Source: a bacterium (GTDB taxonomy: Bacteria > Cyanobacteriota > Vampirovibrionia > Gastranaerophilales > Gastranaerophilaceae). From it: a stretch of DNA of 64,000 nucleotides. The stretch lies in the NCBI GenBank assembly GCA_017542305.1, contig JAFXXK010000006.1:168181-232180 (forward strand), in the 5' to 3' direction. The notes below the pieces were generated by a model, which worked only from the letters and a program-made list of their open reading frames with translations, had not been told where the DNA came from and ran no database searches. Position 1 is the first letter of the stretch. Each line of letters starts with the position of its first letter. Below are positions 25,219-33,503 of this stretch, piece by piece. Position numbers and translations under genes: made by a program.

Positions 25219-26534
25219 TGGTTATGTAATATTTCCGTAAATTCATTTATATGATCTGAGATTTTTGTTAAATCCTGATTTAGTTGTATCATAATCCTGT
25301 GTATTAAAATATCCGAATTATCTGAATTCAACTCAAATTTTGGAATTTTCGGTACAACAAAATATTTATCCTTAATATCTTTGTTTGACCTAAAATCTAT
25401 ATCCGCAGGATAGAATAAAATAGCTTTATCTGTATTGTGTAATAAACAATATGTACAAACTTGATAAATATCAGTATTTAAAAATTCACTATTACCCCCC
25501 GAATTAATTTTATATTTTGTATCAAGAATAATCTTGTCTTCGTTATCATTTTTTTGTATATAGACATCCACAAATGTATTTCCATATTCTTTTAAGTTAT
25601 CTACATTTCTTAAAAGTTTTTTATTTTTTTGATAGTGTGGAGTATAACCTATAACATGACGTTTTATAACTTCATACACAAATTCTTCAAATAACAAATT
25701 CATATCCCATAAAAGAGTTATATTTTCGATTGAATTTTTAGAAATATCAACAGAAATATTTTCCAAAAACATTTTTGCGATCATAAACGGGTGTGAAAAT
25801 AATTGTTGATTACGGGTAAGAATAATTTTATCAGCCTTATATTTATCATATCTGACAAGTGGCAAATCGCAAAAATAATTCATTATAAATGAAAGAATTT
25901 TTCTGTTTTCGCTGCTACTTGAAATATTAAACAAGCATTTTGAAACGAATAAAAACAACTGATTAAGCTTGTTATTTTCAGAAAATTCATCATATTCACA
26001 ATAGAATTTTGCCTGATTTGCACAGTTATAACGGATATTTTCCGTAAACTTCAATTTCCCCTTAAGGTAATTCAGATTATCCTCTTCTCTAATGTAATTT
26101 CTTGGAGTCAGACGTTTTAGACATTCAAATAAGGATGTTGCATATTCTCTGATTAGAACTTCTAAAAATGGGTTTTCGCAGTGGTTAATATCTGCGTGTT
26201 CTGTCATTTTTATTTCTAATTTCTGAGTTAGAGAAATCATATATATAAGATTTTTTACTATATATTGTCCATTATCTTTAATGTTTTCACTTTTGCTCAA
26301 AAGTTTCGGCAAAATATCAAGCTGAAAGTTTTTATACTTAATAACTCCGACATAGTTTTGTGTTACAATTCCATCTTTCGTAAACAATAGGGCATTAGAT
26401 AAATTTTGCTTTTTTAAATAATCTTCTAGTCCGTCAAGAAATACTTTGTATTCCTCATCTGTTTCAATACAAAGCATTTCTTTATCTATTGGCTCTTTAT
26501 AACAATATTCACATTTTTGTAGGAAATTTATCAT
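25206..26534 (-). CDS. mcrC: McrC-family restriction endonuclease subunit
   Basis: A 442-residue McrC-like protein: an N-terminal region with the family motif YVGVIKYKNFQLDILPKL, a helical middle, and a PD-(D/E)XK nuclease core with FVDVYIQKN and IILDTKYKI (Asp ... Asp-x-Lys). With McrB it should cut modified foreign DNA. Its start overlaps the McrB stop by four bases (ATGA). The last residues run through the promoter of the neighbouring small RNA. Confidence 0.85.
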   Translation of the reverse strand: MINFLQKCEYCYKEPIDKEMLCIETDEEYKVFLDGLEDYLKKQNLSNALLFTKDGIVTQNYVGVIKYKNFQLDILPKLLSKSENIKDNGQYIVKNLIYMISLTQKLEIKMTEHADINHCENPFLEVLIREYATSLFECLKRLTPRNYIREEDNLNYLKGKLKFTENIRYNCANQAKFYCEYDEFSENNKLNQLFLFVSKCLFNISSSSENRKILSFIMNYFCDLPLVRYDKYKADKIILTRNQQLFSHPFMIAKMFLENISVDISKNSIENITLLWDMNLLFEEFVYEVIKRHVIGYTPHYQKNKKLLRNVDNLKEYGNTFVDVYIQKNDNEDKIILDTKYKINSGGNSEFLNTDIYQVCTYCLLHNTDKAILFYPADIDFRSNKDIKDKYFVVPKIPKFELNSDNSDILIHRIMIQLNQDLTKISDHINEFTEILHNHVLN

Positions 26535-29407
26535 TCATTTGGCTCGACTTCTTCAGTTTTGACATTTCTAATCTCCGCAGGAGAAATAATATTTTCCCCT
26601 ACGCATTCAATCGCTGTTCTGATATTAAAATCATTATCATTTATTCTAAAACTATATCTTTTAGAATTAGTATTATAATCACATCTTAATGATAAAGCAG
26701 GGTCTTCTTTTATAAAACTATTATTGATATCTATTATATATTTTTTGTTTGATTCATCTTTATCATTATCAATAAGTACTGATAGCAATTTATCCCAATC
26801 ATCGTAGAAATATTCATTTAATAAAGGTAAAATCTCGTATTTGAATACATCTTTTAAATCAGATTCTAAAATATAATCTTTTTTGTTTCCATTTTCATCT
26901 TTAAGTAAGTTCAAGAAATAACTATGCCCAATTTGATGATCAGGGTCGAGAAGATATGAAATACGTTCATTTAGAGTTTTTAATAATACTTGCAAGTTAA
27001 TTTTATATAACTCAGTTTTATCATTTTTACTATTTCTTACAGTGATTTCATAATTATCATTTTTGTCTATCAAAAGTTCTGGTTTTGGCATCATTTCAAT
27101 AAATTTAAATCTTCTACGCAGCGCAATATCTACACTTGCAATTGATCTGTCTGCAGTGTTCATTGTGCCGATTATGTATAGATTTTTCGGAACAGTAAAT
27201 GGATCCTTTGAATATGGTAAAGTAACTGTCATATTTTCACGTTTGTCTTCTTCAATAAGAGTAATCAACTCTCCAAATATCTTTGAAATATTCCCGCGAT
27301 TAATTTCATCTATTATCAAAACTGCATTTTTAGATTTTTGTTCTTCATCACCATTTAATAGTTTCATAAGATTATTTTCGTTTATTTTTTCTTTATACAT
27401 TCCTGTAATTGTTGGTGCAACAAATTTTGCACTATACACATAGTCAGATGATATATTGATATCTTTTTTTATCCATTCAACTTTTCTTTGTTGTTGCCCA
27501 TTTTCAATTTCATCATTATAACTATAATCTCCAGTAATTTTTGCAATTGCCTTAATTGTATTTATTGATCCTGGAATAATTGCTATTACATCTTTTCCTT
27601 CTTTTAAATCATCATCAATCCACTTTTTAAATATGTTTAGTTGTGAAATACATTGTTTACGATGAGGATAATCTGCGGGAATTAATTCAGATATTTTATT
27701 ATTATCACAGTTTTCTAGATTAATTTCTTCACCCCAACCAATAGCAATACAATCATTTTCAAGACAATATTCAAATAAGTCATTATAAGGTATTAAAATT
27801 TTGTATAAACTCAAATTTTTAAATTTGAAATTGTATGAAAATTTTTCTTTTTGTAATTCTTTTGCAGAATCACATATTTCCATAAAACTTCCTTTTTCTA
27901 ATTTATATGATAATTCACTTGAATTTAAATCGGGCTTAATACCTTCAACAAACTCTTCATAAGAATATGATTGATGAAAAGTAACAAATTTGATAACTCC
28001 TTGTTTCCTTAATTCTTCAAATCGTTGTTGTAATTTTTTATAATTTAGGATGCTTTCATTATAAAATTTTAGATAATTATTAACTATGGTTTCAATCCAT
28101 TGATGTCGTTCGTATTTTTCCCAAGTATTACTGTTTTTAATTTTTTGGGAATATTTATCTAATTCTTTTTTTGTTGTTACATTAAACAAACTGTATTGTT
28201 GTTTTTTTAATTCATCTTCATATTTTTCTAATTCACTAAAAGCATTATTTACATAATCTTTTGAAATTTTGTCTTTTCCGCTTGGAGGATTTTCAAAAAA
28301 CCACTCTTTATATCTTTCAAAAGACGGTTGTTCTATTGCTTGCAAAATTTTCATAGCTTCAATAACTGTATTATAAGTTTTACCTGTTCCTGGCGGACCA
28401 TATAAAATTTGATTGAGTGGTTGTGATTTCATGTCTATATCTCCATTACTATTTGGTTCAGAACAAGGATTGGTATTATATTTTTTCATTTTATTAATAA
28501 TCTTTTCCCTTACTTGTTTATATACTTTATCTGAATTGAGCTCAAAATTTTCATCATTGATAGTTATGATAATATTGGCATATGCTTTCGTATGATTTGT
28601 AACCTTATATAATTCTTCATTTTGAAAATATGCAATACCCTCTTTTTTGTTTAACTTCGGAGGAATTATATCAGGACTTAAATTTAATAGTTTTGCAAAT
28701 AAATTATAGCTATATTCCCTATTTTGTAATCTTTTTAAGTGTTGAGAATAAGAGTATTCATAAGGAAGCATTTTTGTCCCTATTGCCATGTCTGTACAAT
28801 ATTTTTCATAATAATCCCATTTTGGATGCTTACTATTATGAGTATCTATATTCTCAGAACTATTATTATATTCATTTTGAGTTATTTGTGTATATGGGAA
28901 AAATTTTTCTGGATTTATCAAGTATAAAAAATTTGATAAATAAGTTAAAGCAATTTCTTTTTCATCAAGTACTTCATCAAATTTTTGTGCATAATTTTCT
29001 TTTTTATTTTCATACAGAAATTTTGACAAATCCCATTGATTTTTAATTACATTAGTTGAACGTTGATAATAATATTGCATGCATAAGTAATTTCTATGGT
29101 CGACAGTTGGTATTCCATCAAAATCTGTTGGTATATTTATCCCTTGTAAATTCATTATTTCTATTGTTTGTTTACACAAGTCATTTTTATTTTTAAAATC
29201 ACGGCAATATTGTAATAAAAATGTTATAGGGCTAATTTCTATTAGAGGACAATTTTCTCCTTGATTAATTTGGTCATGTATAGCTTCGCCAAAAATTTTA
29301 TTTGCAATATTTGCAAGAGATTTTGCATTATAATTTTTTTCATGAATAGCATTATGTACTGCTTTAAAAAATGATATCCACGTATAATTTGAATTTATAT
29401 TTTCCAT
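26531..29407 (-). CDS. mcrB: McrB-family AAA+ GTPase with an inserted EVE-like domain
   Basis: This 958-residue motor subunit has an N-terminal domain (about 1-300) of the type seen in McrB-like ATPases, Walker A LYGPPGTGKTYN (about 336), and Walker B LIIDEINRGNISK (about 695), followed by NTADRSIASVDIALRRRF as in McrB. Between Walker A and Walker B lies a stretch with IAIGWGEE, GKDVIAIIPG, AKITGDYSY and KVEWI, which follows the EVE/PUA-like fold that reads modified bases. In most such proteins the reader is at the N-terminus, so the nested position is unusual. Operon: WYL regulator, mcrB, mcrC. Confidence 0.85.
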   Translation of the reverse strand: MENINSNYTWISFFKAVHNAIHEKNYNAKSLANIANKIFGEAIHDQINQGENCPLIEISPITFLLQYCRDFKNKNDLCKQTIEIMNLQGINIPTDFDGIPTVDHRNYLCMQYYYQRSTNVIKNQWDLSKFLYENKKENYAQKFDEVLDEKEIALTYLSNFLYLINPEKFFPYTQITQNEYNNSSENIDTHNSKHPKWDYYEKYCTDMAIGTKMLPYEYSYSQHLKRLQNREYSYNLFAKLLNLSPDIIPPKLNKKEGIAYFQNEELYKVTNHTKAYANIIITINDENFELNSDKVYKQVREKIINKMKKYNTNPCSEPNSNGDIDMKSQPLNQILYGPPGTGKTYNTVIEAMKILQAIEQPSFERYKEWFFENPPSGKDKISKDYVNNAFSELEKYEDELKKQQYSLFNVTTKKELDKYSQKIKNSNTWEKYERHQWIETIVNNYLKFYNESILNYKKLQQRFEELRKQGVIKFVTFHQSYSYEEFVEGIKPDLNSSELSYKLEKGSFMEICDSAKELQKEKFSYNFKFKNLSLYKILIPYNDLFEYCLENDCIAIGWGEEINLENCDNNKISELIPADYPHRKQCISQLNIFKKWIDDDLKEGKDVIAIIPGSINTIKAIAKITGDYSYNDEIENGQQQRKVEWIKKDINISSDYVYSAKFVAPTITGMYKEKINENNLMKLLNGDEEQKSKNAVLIIDEINRGNISKIFGELITLIEEDKRENMTVTLPYSKDPFTVPKNLYIIGTMNTADRSIASVDIALRRRFKFIEMMPKPELLIDKNDNYEITVRNSKNDKTELYKINLQVLLKTLNERISYLLDPDHQIGHSYFLNLLKDENGNKKDYILESDLKDVFKYEILPLLNEYFYDDWDKLLSVLIDNDKDESNKKYIIDINNSFIKEDPALSLRCDYNTNSKRYSFRINDNDFNIRTAIECVGENIISPAEIRNVKTEEVEPNE

Positions 29408-29410
29408 TAT

Positions 29411-30388
29411 TTACCCCTTCTGTACTTTCAACACATTCTCTAACATCTCGATATATTCTTTTTTTAGGCTCTTGGGAGAAATTATTTGCACTTTATCACC
29501 CCAACGGAAAAGGTGCCAAAGGATTTCAAGTTCACCTGATGCCTTGAATTTTACCGTTACCGTTCCATCTTCATTCTTTTTAACTTTTTGTGTCGGATGG
29601 AAATTGTAGTTCAGAACATCTTCTGCAACATCTGCCGAGAATCGCAATTCCACCTTCATTATCTCATTTTGATAAATCCCAAATGAGCGGTTTGCGTACT
29701 CTTTTATGTCAAAATCACCTTTATCAAAAGTTTGGTCGGTCAATTCAACTTCTGCCAATCGGTGCATACGATAAACATACGGATCGGGTTTGTCGCCCTC
29801 AACCCCGATTAGATAAACATTTGAACCATAAACAATCCCGTACGGAGAAAGGATTTTATCCCTGCCGTCATATTTACATTTGATACGCAAATTTTCTTTT
29901 ATAGCCTGTCTAATTGTGTCTAAAACTCCAACATCAACTTTGTAGCTTGGTTTTTGGGTTACGGCAGAGCCTTCGGTTTTTAAGAGAATTTCAATAGCAT
30001 CTTCAATTTCGCCTGAATGCTTTTTAGACAGTGCTTTGAGCTTTTCAATTATACCATCAAGCACATCTTTTTTGTTATCAAGTTGCAATCCGTTTTTTAT
30101 CCCCTCAAGCTCTGCAATTTCATCTTTTGAAAACGAAATAATTTCTTTCAAGTGGCTTGAACGTGAAAATCCCCAATGTTTTTCCCTGCCTGAGGTTTGG
30201 AGTTCTTCAATCTGTGGAATTTCCCAAATAAGGACATCTCGCAGACGTTCTGCTGAGCGTCTTGAAACCTCTAATTCTTCTTGAATATCGTTGAGCGTAA
30301 TCCCAGAATACCTTGACTGCATCTTGATAATTAGGTTCAAAATCTTGCCCAACTTCGGATATCTTGCTTGATCTTCTGCCATCTTCAT
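29411..30388 (-). CDS. WYL-domain transcriptional regulator
   Basis: A 325-residue regulator with an N-terminal winged HTH (GITLNDIQEELEVSRRSAERLRD, about 29-52), a WYL domain (about 160-235, with ILSPYGIVYGSNVYLIG and YRMHRLAEVEL), and a C-terminal WCX-type region. The architecture matches BrxR/CapW-like repressors that control defence loci and bind inverted repeats. It heads the mcrBC operon. Its ATG lies only six bases after the -10 of a shared island promoter, so the mRNA should be leaderless and the gene may control itself. Confidence 0.85.
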   Translation of the reverse strand: MKMAEDQARYPKLGKILNLIIKMQSRYSGITLNDIQEELEVSRRSAERLRDVLIWEIPQIEELQTSGREKHWGFSRSSHLKEIISFSKDEIAELEGIKNGLQLDNKKDVLDGIIEKLKALSKKHSGEIEDAIEILLKTEGSAVTQKPSYKVDVGVLDTIRQAIKENLRIKCKYDGRDKILSPYGIVYGSNVYLIGVEGDKPDPYVYRMHRLAEVELTDQTFDKGDFDIKEYANRSFGIYQNEIMKVELRFSADVAEDVLNYNFHPTQKVKKNEDGTVTVKFKASGELEILWHLFRWGDKVQIISPKSLKKEYIEMLENVLKVQKG

Positions 30389-30394
30389 AACCCC

Positions 30395-30426
30395 ACTATA
30401 TAATATAACCCTGTCAAATTAGGACA
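30395..30426 (-). promoter_or_regulatory. Shared island promoter 5 (WYL-McrBC operon)
   Basis: Leftward element TGTCCTAATTTGACA (the consensus itself), 11 bases, then TATAGT (30395-30400). The WYL start codon follows after six bases. Confidence 0.82.
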
Positions 30427-30454
30427 TATAAATAATAGCAAAAGGAATTAGTTT

Positions 30455-31672
30455 TTACAAGTTCAAAATTTCACCGTCTTTTAAAATCTTTATCTCTGCA
30501 TCATAGAGTTGAGAATATTTTTGAGGCATTTCTGTATGAATAGGAATAATAACTTTTGGCTCAATTTTTTGCACAAATTCCTGCAAATCCATAATATACG
30601 CATGACCTGATGTGTGGATATGTCTGATTTGCGGTTTTAAAATATCAAAATAAGACGGATTATCCAAATATCCGCTCCACATTGAATAAATGTACTCGAT
30701 TTTTGAAACATCATAAATGCTTAAAATCTTATCACAAATAGCTTTTGCAGTTTTTACAACATATTTTTCAGGATAAGATAAAATTTCTTCAACGGAGATT
30801 TTTTTGCTTTTGTAAGTGAAAAGTTTTCCGCTGTCTGCCAAATTTTCTGTATGTTTACCCCCGCCAAAATAAACTCTTATATTATTCCAATTCCATTGAG
30901 GAATGTTTTTGCTTATTTCCTTAAAATTTTCCAAAACAAAACAAGTATAAGGATCAATTACAAGTGTTTTTTTAGTTTTTAAACACGCTTTGTAAACCGA
31001 AATAAATCTGTCTAAATTTTGGGAAGAAAAACTCACAAAACAAAGTTTGTTTGTTGTAAAAACATTAGCCATTTCATCAAAAACATCATCCTCTGTTTTT
31101 ATCTTTTGGTCAGGTCTATCGAGTGTTGAACCTTCCATAATCAAATAATCTACATCTGTTATTTTAGCAAGATTTTTGCTCAAATATGAGGTTCGCCCAT
31201 GAAAACGCAAATCTCCTGTGTATAAAATCTTTTTGCCGTTATGAATAATCTCATACGCAAGACTACCTGCAGCACTATGATCTACATTACGTGGGATAAT
31301 CGTAAAATCTCCGATATTTACGGGCTTTTCAATTATATTCAAATTCAAGTCTGAATAATTATCCTCGCCTTTAATTTCTGAAACATTTTGAATAATATTT
31401 GCAGTTATTTTGCTTGTATAAACAGGAATTTCAGGATTTACAGAATCTAACAAACCATAATGGTCAGGGTGTGAATGGGTAATAAAAATTCCGTTAATTT
31501 CTGATTTATCATTTTTATACAAGCCATTGATATTTAATTTAATATTTTCGGCATCGTTTAACGGCAAGCCTAAATCAAATAGAAGTCTTGTGTTTTTATC
31601 CCTAATTTCAACACAACTCCCGCCAATTTCATGTGTACCTCGGTGGATGATTAGTTGCATATTTCTTCCCAA
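30455..31672 (-). CDS. Metallo-beta-lactamase-fold (RNase J/beta-CASP-like) hydrolase
   Basis: A 405-residue MBL-fold protein. The metal ligands are in ITHSHPDHYGLL, NVDHSAAGSL and LYTGDLRFHG. The C-terminal part has IHTSGHAYIMDLQ and VIIPIHTEMPQ, the motif order of the RNase J/beta-CASP group that processes RNA. The start lies inside the end of the upstream gene (22-base overlap), so they form a tight pair under shared island promoter 6. Substrate unknown; a defence role is inferred from the neighbours. Confidence 0.8.
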   Translation of the reverse strand: MGRNMQLIIHRGTHEIGGSCVEIRDKNTRLLFDLGLPLNDAENIKLNINGLYKNDKSEINGIFITHSHPDHYGLLDSVNPEIPVYTSKITANIIQNVSEIKGEDNYSDLNLNIIEKPVNIGDFTIIPRNVDHSAAGSLAYEIIHNGKKILYTGDLRFHGRTSYLSKNLAKITDVDYLIMEGSTLDRPDQKIKTEDDVFDEMANVFTTNKLCFVSFSSQNLDRFISVYKACLKTKKTLVIDPYTCFVLENFKEISKNIPQWNWNNIRVYFGGGKHTENLADSGKLFTYKSKKISVEEILSYPEKYVVKTAKAICDKILSIYDVSKIEYIYSMWSGYLDNPSYFDILKPQIRHIHTSGHAYIMDLQEFVQKIEPKVIIPIHTEMPQKYSQLYDAEIKILKDGEILNL

Positions 31673-32466
31673 ATTCTTAACTCCTTACAATATACATTAA
31701 ATATGTCTTTATATTTAATCAAATCAATAGAAGCAATCTCTTTGTAACAATTTGATTTACGATTTACGGGTTTAAATTTCAAATCTTTAGGAATCGCTCC
31801 ATATATATTTTTTTCCCAATCAGCAAAACTAATATTAATTGTCTTCAAGCATATGTTACAATTATAATTTTTTAATTTATTATTTAGAGCTTTTAATAAA
31901 TTTTGTAACTGCAGATTATTTACTGCATTAAAATATTTAAAATATTCAGTTGGAGCTAATAAAATAAGCTGTCTAATATTTGTTCTATCTTTATATAAAT
32001 AGTAATTTTTCAAAAGTTCTATTATCGCATATAATGGAGAATCTTGAGTATTGTTCCAAGATTTTAGCTCTATAAGTGTTGTAATTTTGCCAAATTTCTT
32101 TTCTACTACATCTGCAAGTTCCTTTCCTTCTGAATTTTCTCTCAAAGGCTCTTGATTAGATAAATTTTCATTGTATAAACATATTAATCTTTCAAGAGCT
32201 TCCTCTTCTCGCCAAAACCAAATTCTGCTGTTATTTTTTACTACAGTAATATTTGTTTTAGATTTTGATATTTCTGCTAAATTCAAATCTATATTTAATT
32301 CATCTTCAATATCTGTAATAATTTCATTGGCTAAAATTTCAGAATTTGTAAATCTATCCCAATATTTTTTTGTTCTTATCCATCTGTTATCTTCATCATC
32401 ATTTCTGATTCCTTTGATATTTTCTTGAATAGATGTAATTATTTTTTTTATATTACTTTCTGTCAT
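31651..32466 (-). CDS. Possible PD-(D/E)XK-like protein paired with the MBL hydrolase
   Basis: A 271-residue protein with no family I can name firmly. GKELADVVEKKFG followed by TTLIELKSWN could be the Asp ... Glu-x-Lys core of a PD-(D/E)XK nuclease fold, near residues 110-140. The rest is helical with many Asn and Lys. It is the first gene of the pair with the MBL hydrolase and overlaps it by 22 bases. An AAGGAG site precedes the ATG. Confidence 0.5.
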   Translation of the reverse strand: MTESNIKKIITSIQENIKGIRNDDEDNRWIRTKKYWDRFTNSEILANEIITDIEDELNIDLNLAEISKSKTNITVVKNNSRIWFWREEEALERLICLYNENLSNQEPLRENSEGKELADVVEKKFGKITTLIELKSWNNTQDSPLYAIIELLKNYYLYKDRTNIRQLILLAPTEYFKYFNAVNNLQLQNLLKALNNKLKNYNCNICLKTINISFADWEKNIYGAIPKDLKFKPVNRKSNCYKEIASIDLIKYKDIFNVYCKELRIWEEICN

Positions 32467-32498
32467 TCTTAACTCCTTTTATAAATATCAACACTAAT

Positions 32499-32530
32499 AT
32501 TATAAATACCCACTACGTCAGAATAGGTTG
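32499..32530 (-). promoter_or_regulatory. Shared island promoter 6 (nuclease-like/MBL pair)
   Basis: Leftward element CAACCTATTCTGACG, 11 bases, then TATAAT (32499-32504). Confidence 0.75.
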
Positions 32531-32655
32531 TATCCAAATAGTAACAAAATTACATACATCCTGCAAGTTGCATTTGCAAGTTTTACTTGAATTTTTTAAT
32601 TAAAATAAAAAACTCAAATATGGTGCATAAGTTATGCAAATTAGATAGTGTAACG

Positions 32656-32682
32656 GCTTGCCCTGCATCGGATAGGGCAAGC
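32656..32682. other. Hairpin in the leader of a tyrosine recombinase gene
   Basis: GCTTGCCC and GGGCAAGC form a perfect eight-base stem with an 11-base loop, 26 bases before the recombinase start. There is no T tract, so it is not a normal terminator. The word GCTTGCCCTG also occurs upstream of the recombinase at 36932-37567 (minus strand of 37699-37708), which suggests a shared leader or recombination site. Confidence 0.5.
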
Positions 32683-32707
32683 TATGGGAGAAAAAGAGGG
32701 ATAAAAG

Positions 32708-33271
32708 ATGAAAAATTTAGTGGAACCGATTAAGGACAAAAAATTAGTAGAGGAAGTAGAGAAATATTTGGCAAAACAAAGTCTGCGAAATCAACTCATT
32801 TGGGTATTTGGCTGCAACACTGGGTTAAGGATCAGTGATATTTTAGGGTTGAATGTCGAAGATGTTGAGGGAAAATGTTTTGTCGAAATTAGGGAGAAGA
32901 AAACTGGCAAATATAAACGATTTCCTCTGAATAATAAACTGCAAAAACTGATTAAAAAATATCTTGTAGAACGTGCAAAAACTTATTCGGTTACGGGAGA
33001 TAATCCATTATTTGTGGGTAAAAAGCATCATCGGCTTGACAGGAGTCAGGTTTACAGGATCATCAATGCGGCTTGCAGTGAGGTTGGGATAACGAATAAT
33101 GTCGGATGTCATACGATGCGGAAGAATTTCGGGTTACATTTTTATAAACAGTATAACAATATCGCACTATTGCAAAAAATATTTCAGCATTCGGCTCCAT
33201 CAATAACTTTGCGTTACATCGGCATAACTCAGGACGAAATAGACGAATCCTACTTAAACTTTGAACTTTAA
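32708..33271 (+). CDS. Short tyrosine recombinase (catalytic domain only)
   Basis: This 187-residue protein corresponds to the catalytic half of XerC/D-type recombinases. It has Arg in GLRISDIL, Lys in EKKTGK, HTMRKNFG (HxxR), HSAPS and the nucleophile in LRYIG. The N-terminal core-binding domain is absent. It is closely similar along its length to the 180-residue recombinase at 49382, less so to the one at 36932. It lies just before a type IIG restriction-modification gene. A likely role is local DNA inversion or cassette exchange. Confidence 0.85.
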   Translation: MKNLVEPIKDKKLVEEVEKYLAKQSLRNQLIWVFGCNTGLRISDILGLNVEDVEGKCFVEIREKKTGKYKRFPLNNKLQKLIKKYLVERAKTYSVTGDNPLFVGKKHHRLDRSQVYRIINAACSEVGITNNVGCHTMRKNFGLHFYKQYNNIALLQKIFQHSAPSITLRYIGITQDEIDESYLNFEL

Positions 33272-33277
33272 CGGATA

Positions 33278-33465
33278 TACAACCAAACTCATACAACAGG
33301 ATATTTATGCGGTTGTAAAAGATTTAAAAGGGAAACGTGGTAAATGTTTCCGAGTTTTGAGAAACAAATAAAATTTTAGCTTTATACATCATAATATTTT
33401 GATATTTTTATGATAGAATCTACTTGTAGGAGTTTTTACATCAAAATAAATATGTGGTTGTAAAA
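33278..33465. repeat. GGTTGTA repeats between recombinase and restriction gene
   Basis: TACAACC (33278-33284) faces an inverted GGTTGTA (33311-33317). The longer word TATGYGGTTGTAAAA occurs as a direct repeat near 33306 and 33451. The gap of about 230 bp holds no gene. These are candidate recombination or regulator sites; the evidence is only the repeats. Confidence 0.35.
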
Positions 33466-33503
33466 ATTTTCTTGCCGATTTCAACATCACAGGAGAGTTA
33501 AGA

